DNA from: Aequorivita sp.
GTDB taxonomy: Bacteria; Bacteroidota; Bacteroidia; Flavobacteriales; Flavobacteriaceae
NCBI GenBank assembly: GCA_030690315.1
Contig: JAUYGY010000056.1
Location: 1-64,000 of the forward strand
DNA length: 64,000 nucleotides
Reading direction: 5' to 3'
Below, piece by piece: positions 57,882 through 64,000 of this stretch. Every line of letters starts with the position of its first letter. Positions within the stretch are counted from its first letter, which is position 1. The translations under genes were made by a program, and so were the position numbers. The notes beneath the pieces are model-generated. The model worked only from the letters and a program-made list of their open reading frames with translations, ran no database searches and had not been told where the DNA came from.

Positions 57882-57960
57882 ATTTAAAACAATTCTAAAT
57901 AAGTTTTGAAATCATAAAGTCCAGTAATATATTTGCGCTCAATTTAAAATCAATCTAAAT
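57882..57960 (+). promoter_or_regulatory. Promoter with two Fur-like palindromes
   Basis: TTTG (57905-57908), exactly 19 bases, TATATTTG (57928-57935) is a full Bacteroidota promoter. Two related 19-bp imperfect palindromes of the form ATTTAAA-N5-TCTAAAT flank it: 57882-57900 and 57942-57960, identical at 16 of 19 positions. Their position, overlapping the -33 area and the start region, fits repression. With a siderophore-type receptor downstream, Fur is the natural candidate (inference). Confidence 0.65.
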
Positions 57961-57975
57961 AAAAATAATATTACA

Positions 57976-60357
57976 ATGAGATTAATAACCACTCTACTTT
58001 TCATCCTCTGTGCACATATAGTTTTGGCTCAAGAAGTAACGAAAATTAACGGAAAAGTAACCGATGTCGATAATAACCCAGTTCCCTTTGCCAGTGTTTA
58101 TATTCCCGAACTTAAAAAAGGAGGTGCTGCTGATGAAGACGGGTTTTTTACAATTACAAACATTCCTTACGGTCAATGGCAACTTACCGCAAGTGCCGTG
58201 GGCTATATGTCTTCCACAATAGCGATCAACCCAAATGATTCTATTTTGAATGGAATTCGCTTTCAACTTACTCCCGATAATCAATTGGACCAAGTAGAAG
58301 TGTTTGGAAATCGAAATGACCATCCAGACAAAATAGAATCCATCACGCGTTTACCTTTGAAACCTTATGAGCAGATTCAAAGCATCTCAGTCCTTTCAGA
58401 AAAATTGATTGAGGATCAAGGGGCTTTGACTATTTCGGGAGCGACCAAAAACGTCCCCGGCGTATACACCTTCGCAACCTATGGCAATAAACGGGAAAGC
58501 ATGTCCTCTCGTGGATTTAGAGGAATTCCAATTTTGAAAAATGGGGTTCGGGTTCATTCAGATTTTCGCGGTGTTGGTATATTGACCGATATGCAGGGTG
58601 TGGATAACATTCAAGTTCTTAAAGGAACCGCTTCCATAACCCAAGGTGTAGCAACAGATTTGGGAAGTCCCGGCGGAATCATAAATATCGTTACCAAAAC
58701 TCCAAAATATACTAGCGGAGGAAGCGTGAGTCTTCGTGGAGGTAGTTTTGGACAAATACGTCCTACATTCGATGTTTATGGACCACTTAACAAAGAAAAA
58801 AATATTGCTTTCCGTTTAAATGGCGCTTTGGAAAGAGCCGATAGTTTTAGGGATTTGGTGGAAAAGGAAAGTTTTTATTTCAATCCTTCCTTTGAATGGA
58901 AAATAAATGAAAAGACAAGCGTAACTCTGGAATTGGATCATTATTACGACAGCCGAACCCCAGATCTGGGCACCGTAAACTTGGCTGAAAATGATATAAA
59001 TGCAATTTATGATCTTCCACATTCGCAGTTTTTAGGTTTTGAAAACGATCTTTCCATCACCGAAAATACTTCCTATGCCATCAGAATGGATCGTGAATTA
59101 AGTGAAAAACTTACTTTAAAAGGAGCTTTCTATAGTTCATCACTAAGCCTGGATGATAAAGGTGCCGGTTTGGGAAAAACTATTGAGGAAAATGAAATGC
59201 CAATTTACAATATTCGTCAGCGTAGTTACTCCACCTCTACCCGCGATGACAACAACAGTGTGCTCCAATTTGATTTGATTGGGGATGATGTTTACACAGG
59301 TTCTATAAAACACACTTTCCAAGTTGGGTTTGATTATCGGGCCTCACGGTTTAGCACAACCAGCCAATCTGCTGGAGTGGTAGATACTATAAATGTTTTT
59401 CAAAATATAGAGCACAGATTACCGAACGTAACATTGGGTGAAGCTAATGTAAGGGGTGGAAAAACAAATTCTCTAGGTTTTGTTGCGCAGGATGTAATTT
59501 CTTGGAACACTTGGCTGAAAACATTTTTGGGTGCTCGTTACAGTTCAACCGAAACTCTTTCAGAAGTTGAAAACACACGCAGCGATGCTTTTAATCCGCT
59601 GGGAGGAATTATTGTTTCACCAATCAAAAATGTAAATGTGTTTGTTTCCTATACCAACAGTTCCTATCCCCGAACAGCATCACGTTTGGGACAAAATGGA
59701 GAGGAATTGGGCAATGAGCGCTACGACCAATTAGAAACAGGTTTCAAAACAACTTGGCTCAACGATCGACTGCGATTTAACTTGACGCTTTATAAAATCA
59801 ACAACAAAAACATAAACCTTCCTGTTTATGACGAAACTTGGACAAATATTCTATACTATGCAAAAGGTGGAAACGACCAGCGCCAAGGGATTGAAGTAGA
59901 GCTGACCGGGCGTCCACTTGAAAATCTGGAGCTGATTGGCGGGTATGCATATATTGATGCGCAATATAAAGAGCATACTTCCTATGTTTATGGTTCTGCA
60001 CCGCTAAATACTCCAAAACATACCTTTAATGCCTATGCCAATTATTCTTTCAGAAATAACATTTTGGAAGGGCTTTCAGTTGGAGCAGGTGCTTATTATA
60101 CTGGAGAACGCCCTATCAATGATTGGTCGTCGGGGCCTGTTACCCACCAAGGAATTGTGCCAAACCAAAAACCCTTTGATGTGGAAGCCTATACCTTGGT
60201 AAATTTTCAAGCGGAATATAAATTTGACAAAAATTGGAGCCTTCAGTTTTTATTGAACAATGTGTTTGACAAAATAGGCTACAATGCTTATAGAACCAGC
60301 TACATCAATCAAACCGACACAAGGAACTTTGCAGGAGTGCTGCGTTACAATTTTTAG
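57976..60357 (+). CDS. TonB-dependent siderophore-type receptor
   Basis: The 793-aa outer-membrane receptor has a signal peptide (1-19, ending VLAQ), a carboxypeptidase-regulatory-like domain (about 24-105: KINGKVTDVDNNPVPFASVYIPELKKGGAADEDGFFTI), a plug (about 120-245: ISVLSEKLIEDQGALTISGATKNVPGVYTFATYGNKRESMSSRGFRG) and a 22-strand barrel ending GVLRYNF. The plug pattern matches FhuA/FcuA-type siderophore receptors. It moves ferric siderophore into the periplasm with TonB energy. A PepSY membrane protein gene follows by 73 bases. Two Fur-like palindromes flank its promoter. Confidence 0.93.
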   Translation: MRLITTLLFILCAHIVLAQEVTKINGKVTDVDNNPVPFASVYIPELKKGGAADEDGFFTITNIPYGQWQLTASAVGYMSSTIAINPNDSILNGIRFQLTPDNQLDQVEVFGNRNDHPDKIESITRLPLKPYEQIQSISVLSEKLIEDQGALTISGATKNVPGVYTFATYGNKRESMSSRGFRGIPILKNGVRVHSDFRGVGILTDMQGVDNIQVLKGTASITQGVATDLGSPGGIINIVTKTPKYTSGGSVSLRGGSFGQIRPTFDVYGPLNKEKNIAFRLNGALERADSFRDLVEKESFYFNPSFEWKINEKTSVTLELDHYYDSRTPDLGTVNLAENDINAIYDLPHSQFLGFENDLSITENTSYAIRMDRELSEKLTLKGAFYSSSLSLDDKGAGLGKTIEENEMPIYNIRQRSYSTSTRDDNNSVLQFDLIGDDVYTGSIKHTFQVGFDYRASRFSTTSQSAGVVDTINVFQNIEHRLPNVTLGEANVRGGKTNSLGFVAQDVISWNTWLKTFLGARYSSTETLSEVENTRSDAFNPLGGIIVSPIKNVNVFVSYTNSSYPRTASRLGQNGEELGNERYDQLETGFKTTWLNDRLRFNLTLYKINNKNINLPVYDETWTNILYYAKGGNDQRQGIEVELTGRPLENLELIGGYAYIDAQYKEHTSYVYGSAPLNTPKHTFNAYANYSFRNNILEGLSVGAGAYYTGERPINDWSSGPVTHQGIVPNQKPFDVEAYTLVNFQAEYKFDKNWSLQFLLNNVFDKIGYNAYRTSYINQTDTRNFAGVLRYNF

Positions 60358-60430
60358 TTGTTTGAGTTGTTAATTAGTAAAGGCATGGCTTAGGTTGTGC
60401 CTTTTATATTATTTTAAAATTTTCCTTTTT

Positions 60431-61618
60431 ATGAAATCAAAAAAATATACCGTCCGAAAGTTCATAAACGACGTCCATCTTTGGCTGGGAATTAGTAGCA
60501 GCATCATTCTGCTAATCATTTGTTTAACAGGGACGGTGCTAACTTTTGAAGAAGAAATAAAAAGTTTGTTTTCTGAAGAAATGATCGTTTCTCCAAAAGA
60601 AGCTGTTTTTCCAATAGAAACGCTAACAACAAAACTTGCCGCTGAAGGTGAAGTGACACGCGTAAGCATCAGTCCAAAAAAAGTAAAACCATACGAATTT
60701 TCAGTAAAAACAAACAAAGAGGACAGGCGCGGCACGACCTTTTTTGTTGATCAACATAGTGGAACTTATACGAAATCGGAGCCAAATGTGCTTGATGGAT
60801 TTTTTATGACCATGTTCAAACTGCACCGTTGGCTTCTGCTCGATATGTCTATCGGGAGACCGATTGTTGGTATTGCCACTATCATTTTTTTGATACTTTC
60901 CATCACTGGAATTGTGCTTTGGTTTCCGAAGAAGAAACTGAAAAAATTGAAATGGAAACATCTAAAACCTGGATTCAAAGTAGCTTGGCGCGCAAAATGG
61001 AAACGCGTAAACCACGACTTGCACGTAACCTTAGGATTTTACACGGCTATCTTTTTGATAATTATGTCGCTTACAGGATTGTTTTGGTCTTTTGAATGGT
61101 ACAAAGATGCAGGAAGCGCAGTACTTGGCACCGAGGTTTTTGGAGGTCGCGGGGGCGGCCCAAAAGTGGATTCCAAAATTGCTTCTGAAATTGCTTCTGA
61201 AATTGAAAGTATAAATTTTGCTGAAATTCTGAAGATAACCGAACGGGAGTTGCCTTTTGAAGGAACCACTGTTCTACAAATTCCGGCAGACGAAAAGGAT
61301 ATTTTTAGTATTCGAAAACACCACGATAAGGATTTTTTGCAAACTGCAACAGACGAGCTAAAAATTGACCGCGATGGAACTATTATTTCAAAAGAAATCT
61401 TTTCCGAAAAACCTTTGAATGTACAGATTGCAAGCTCCATTAAAGCGATTCACTTGGGAACTATCTTTGGATGGTTTTCAAAAACTATTTACTTTATTTC
61501 CTGTTTGATTGCCACGAGTTTGCCCATAACAGGCATGATTATTTGGTTGAACAAAATGAAGAAAAAACCAAAGAAAATCTCTATCATGAAAACTACGGAG
61601 ATAGTAGGGAAAAATTAA
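60431..61618 (+). CDS. PepSY-domain inner-membrane protein (iron uptake related)
   Basis: The 395-aa protein (ATG 60431; the earlier ATG 60395 adds 12 unrelated hydrophobic residues) has four membrane helices (about 17-38, 136-160, 195-220, 345-370) and two PepSY periplasmic regions: LHRWLLLDMSIGRPIVGIATIIFLILSITGIVLWFP and HDLHVTLGFYTAIFLIIMSLTGLFWSFEWYKDA, with conserved His residues. Family members work with siderophore receptors, perhaps reducing ferric iron or supporting transport. It is probably co-transcribed with the receptor. The gene ends 4 bases inside the convergent SDR gene. Confidence 0.9.
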   Translation: MKSKKYTVRKFINDVHLWLGISSSIILLIICLTGTVLTFEEEIKSLFSEEMIVSPKEAVFPIETLTTKLAAEGEVTRVSISPKKVKPYEFSVKTNKEDRRGTTFFVDQHSGTYTKSEPNVLDGFFMTMFKLHRWLLLDMSIGRPIVGIATIIFLILSITGIVLWFPKKKLKKLKWKHLKPGFKVAWRAKWKRVNHDLHVTLGFYTAIFLIIMSLTGLFWSFEWYKDAGSAVLGTEVFGGRGGGPKVDSKIASEIASEIESINFAEILKITERELPFEGTTVLQIPADEKDIFSIRKHHDKDFLQTATDELKIDRDGTIISKEIFSEKPLNVQIASSIKAIHLGTIFGWFSKTIYFISCLIATSLPITGMIIWLNKMKKKPKKISIMKTTEIVGKN

Positions 61619-62295
61619 GGTGTTGAACTAGAAACCTGAAGAATTTTTCCATTATAAAACTTATTCCCCGTAAGGGAAAAATCCATAATATATTGCGCCA
61701 TTTCATTTGCAGAAAGTGGCGCTTTAAATCCCGGAAAAGCTTCTTCCAGCATTTCCGTTTGCACAGAACCCAAAGCCAAAACGTTGAAGGATGGCCCGGT
61801 TTCTTTGTATTCTTCGGCGAGCAATTCGGTTAAAGTGATGATTGCGCCTTTGCTGCTGCTGTATGCACTCAGTCCGGGAAATTTTAAACTGCCCTGTACG
61901 CCGCCCATACTGCTAATGTTTAAAACGTGCCCTTCTTTTTCCATAAAAGGAAGTACGGTTTTTATCAATGATGCAAGGCCGAAAACGTTTACATCATAAC
62001 ATTTTTTAAATTCTTCGGAAGTGATTTCTGAAAAGGGTTTGTTCACCAAAAACCCGGCATTGTTAATTATGATATCTACAGTTTTCATTGCAGTTTGTAG
62101 ATAGGCTGAAAGTTTTACTATTTCAGATTCGTCGGCAATGTCAAATTCCAGAGCAGTAACGTTTTTCAGTTTTAAACCTGAAACCGGTTTTGAATTCCGT
62201 GAAAGTGCCAAAACATTGTGGCCCGCCGCGGAAAAAAGTTTTACCATTTCAAACCCAATGCCTCTACTCGTGCCCGTAATAATTATATTTTTCAT
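61615..62295 (-). CDS. Short-chain dehydrogenase/reductase
   Basis: The 226-aa NAD(P)-dependent oxidoreductase has TGTSRGIGFEMVKLFSAAGH (about 8-27; full TGxxxGIG), NNAGFLVNKPF, NISSMGGVQGS with the catalytic Ser and Y-S-S-S-K-G. Substrate unknown. Convergent with the PepSY gene (4-base overlap). Confidence 0.92.
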   Translation of the reverse strand: MKNIIITGTSRGIGFEMVKLFSAAGHNVLALSRNSKPVSGLKLKNVTALEFDIADESEIVKLSAYLQTAMKTVDIIINNAGFLVNKPFSEITSEEFKKCYDVNVFGLASLIKTVLPFMEKEGHVLNISSMGGVQGSLKFPGLSAYSSSKGAIITLTELLAEEYKETGPSFNVLALGSVQTEMLEEAFPGFKAPLSANEMAQYIMDFSLTGNKFYNGKILQVSSSTP

Positions 62296-62359
62296 CTTTT
62301 AAATATAAATCCCGTTATTTCCAAAATTTGAGAATAACGGGATGCTAGTTTTCTATAAG

Positions 62360-62383
62360 CACTTCGACGGCGCTCAGTGTGAC
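62360..62383. repeat. REP-like copy between SDR and E2 genes
   Basis: CACTTCGACGGCGCTCAGTG-containing copy of the dispersed GC-rich repeat, in the spacer. Confidence 0.75.
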
Positions 62384-62392
62384 ATTTTCATT

Positions 62393-64000
62393 TTATACAA
62401 ACATCGTCACAGGATTCTCAATATACTGCCGCAATGTTTGCAGGAATTTTGCTCCCGTTGCTCCATCAACCGTTCTGTGGTCGCAGGCCAAAGTTACCAT
62501 CATCGTATTCCCAACAGCAATCTGTCCGTTTTTCACAACTGGTTTTTGAACAATTGCACCAACGGATAAAATAGCAGAATTTGGCTGGTTTATGATTGAA
62601 GTAAATTCAGTAATTCCAAACATTCCAAGATTGGAAACAGTGAACGTGCTGCCCTCCATTTCCTGGGGAGTAATTTTTTTATTTCGTGCTTTTCCAGCCA
62701 GTTCTTTTACTTGCCCGCCAATTTGCGAAAAGGTCATTTGGTCCGCAAATTTCAATACAGGAACCAGCAAGCCTTCATCAACGGCAACTGCAACTCCAAT
62801 ATGAATGTGTTTCGCGATTCTCGTAACTTCTGGAGTCCATTGGCTGTTAACTTGCGGATGCTTTCTTAAAGCCATTGCACAAGCCTTTATTATCATATCA
62901 TTGAATGAAATTTTCACGTCTGGATCTGTGTTTATGGCTTCGCGGGCCGCGATTGCATTATCCATATCCAACTCAATTGTTAGATAATATTCCGGTGCTG
63001 AAAATTTGGATTCACCCAAACGTTTCGCAATGGTTTTGCGCATTTGGGAGTTCTTCACCTCCTCAAAGCTTTCGGTTCCAACGGGTGTGTAAGCTTGTGC
63101 CCCGCCAGCAGCTGGTTGATAATTTTCGATATCGCTTTTAACGATACGACCATTTTCGCCACTTCCGCGCACTTGACGCAGATTGATGCCTTTCTCCTCT
63201 GCCAATTTTTTAGCCAAAGGCGAAGCGAAAATGCGGCCTTCGTTTGAAGCCTGTGTTGTTTCAGTTTTGTTTTCTGAAACAGTTTCTTTCTTAGTTTCTT
63301 GAGATTTAGAAACCTCCTCTTTTGAAGATTCTTTCTTCTCCTCCGTAGCTTTAATAGAGGAAGATCCCTTTTTAAAATTTTCACCAATGCCAGAAACATC
63401 CGTTCCTTTTGGGCCGATGATGGCAAGCAGTGCATCGACTGAGGCAGATTCACCTTCACCGATTCCAATTTTCAAAAGCGTTCCGGAATAGAAAGATTCA
63501 AATTCCATGGTAGCTTTGTCGGTTTCAATTTCAGCGAGAATATCGCCTTCCTCCACTTTATCGCCTTCTTTTTTCAGCCAAGTTGCAACGGTGCCTTCCG
63601 TCATTGTATCGCTTAAACGCGGCATGGTGATAATCTCAACGCCTTCGGGCATCTCGGCCTGTCCTGAGCTTGTCGAAGGGCTCGATGACCGCTCGGCCGT
63701 GCTTGAAGCAGACGCATCAGCTGAATTGTCAGTACTTTCAGATTTTTTAGTATCCTCTGAAACTTTATCGGGAGAGGATTCTTCCTTTTTATCGGAGGAT
63801 TTTTCTTCTTTGGAATTCTCTTTTTTAGAATTTTTATCAGCAGCTTTCCCTTCAATCAAAGCTGAAATATCTTCGTCTTTTTTACCAATTATCGCCAACA
63901 GTGAATCCACCTTTGCAGTTTCACCTTCTTTAATGCCAATATACAAAAGGGTTCCTTCGTAAAACGATTCAAACTCCATTGTAGCTTTATCGGTTTCAAT
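62393..64000 (-). CDS. pdhC: Pyruvate dehydrogenase E2 (dihydrolipoyl acetyltransferase), partial
   Basis: The gene runs off the right edge; the visible part encodes 535 aa. From the edge: end of a first lipoyl domain (IETDKATMEFES), an acidic/Ser linker, a second complete lipoyl domain (MPEGVEIITMPRLSDTMTEGTVATWLKKEGDKVEEGDILAEIETDKATMEFESF; lipoyl-lysine in DKA), a linker, a peripheral subunit-binding domain (ASPLAKKLAEEKGINLRQVRGSGENGRIVKSDIE) and the catalytic domain ending with ACDHRTVDGATGAKFLQTLRQYIENP (DHRxxDG). A REP-like repeat (63658-63680) lies in frame in the first linker, adding the word PSTSSGQA. It transfers acetyl groups to CoA. Confidence 0.95.
   Translation of the reverse strand: METDKATMEFESFYEGTLLYIGIKEGETAKVDSLLAIIGKKDEDISALIEGKAADKNSKKENSKEEKSSDKKEESSPDKVSEDTKKSESTDNSADASASSTAERSSSPSTSSGQAEMPEGVEIITMPRLSDTMTEGTVATWLKKEGDKVEEGDILAEIETDKATMEFESFYSGTLLKIGIGEGESASVDALLAIIGPKGTDVSGIGENFKKGSSSIKATEEKKESSKEEVSKSQETKKETVSENKTETTQASNEGRIFASPLAKKLAEEKGINLRQVRGSGENGRIVKSDIENYQPAAGGAQAYTPVGTESFEEVKNSQMRKTIAKRLGESKFSAPEYYLTIELDMDNAIAAREAINTDPDVKISFNDMIIKACAMALRKHPQVNSQWTPEVTRIAKHIHIGVAVAVDEGLLVPVLKFADQMTFSQIGGQVKELAGKARNKKITPQEMEGSTFTVSNLGMFGITEFTSIINQPNSAILSVGAIVQKPVVKNGQIAVGNTMMVTLACDHRTVDGATGAKFLQTLRQYIENPVTMFV
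63658..63680. repeat. REP-like repeat inside the E2 gene
   Basis: Starts CCTGTCCTGAGC and ends GTCGAAGGG (23 bp). CTCGGCC before (63653-63659) and after (63692-63698) may be an insertion duplication. Confidence 0.85.

Overview
The window looks like a stretch of a Flavobacteriaceae (Bacteroidota) chromosome. The signs are AT-rich DNA, five secreted proteins with a type IX secretion (T9SS) C-terminal sorting tail, promoters of the Bacteroidota form (TTTG about 19 bases before TAnnTTTG), almost no Shine-Dalgarno sites, a short-LID adenylate kinase, a fused single-chain GcvP and SusC/FhuA-type carboxypeptidase-like N-domains. The genus cannot be fixed from the sequence. No rRNA, tRNA or CRISPR array was seen.

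Layout. 1-270: probable remnant of a mobile-element end. 270-5240 (minus): DUF4136 lipoprotein, LRR-type T9SS protein, obgE, a free-standing 23S-IVS-type four-helix protein, adk, and a two-gene unit of unknown function. 5290-10360: GNAT, serine hydrolase with TPRs, and an ECF sigma/anti-sigma unit divergent from a DUF6249 membrane protein; these share ECF-like promoter motifs. A DoxX-like gene follows. 10.5-15 kb: amidohydrolase lipoprotein, then a 0.9 kb non-coding leader with a nine-unit 11-bp periodic array ahead of an orphan gene (13510-14295), then a repeat-filled spacer. 15-25.8 kb (minus): SDR, AraC regulator, RND efflux operon (adaptor, pump, outer-membrane lipoprotein), a small secreted protein, a second AraC regulator and a second SDR; a 16-bp motif shared at about -80 links the efflux operon and the small secreted gene. 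25.9-28.6 kb: TPR histidine kinase and NarL-type regulator. 28.7-36.6 kb: T9SS proteins, an adenylate cyclase with a VOC protein, a membrane-bound AraC regulator and a methyltransferase. 36.7-42.3 kb: SnoaL-like lipoprotein, purK, an inserted RhuM/Fic gene, purE, and an M3 peptidase interrupted in frame by repeats. 42.3-55.8 kb: M28 aminopeptidase, a second ECF sigma with a small Cys protein, a UbiA-like protein, gcvP, KAS III, methyltransferase plus GT2, alkaline phosphatase, MlaE/MlaF and a UnbV-type T9SS protein. 55.9-64 kb: mannose-1-P guanylyltransferase, SprT-like protease, an iron-type TonB receptor plus PepSY membrane protein under two Fur-like palindromes, an SDR, and the partial pyruvate dehydrogenase E2.

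Two repeat phenomena run through the whole window. First, many spacers are filled by short arrays of constant period (7, 8 or about 9 bp), each with its own locus-specific word. Second, copies of a GC-rich repeat (core TTCGACTGCGCTCAG or its complement) sit in spacers and also inside genes (M3 peptidase, E2), and one appears to have duplicated the last codons of obgE. These arrays, the 11-bp array with its orphan gene, and the shared regulatory motifs are the most promising unexplained material.
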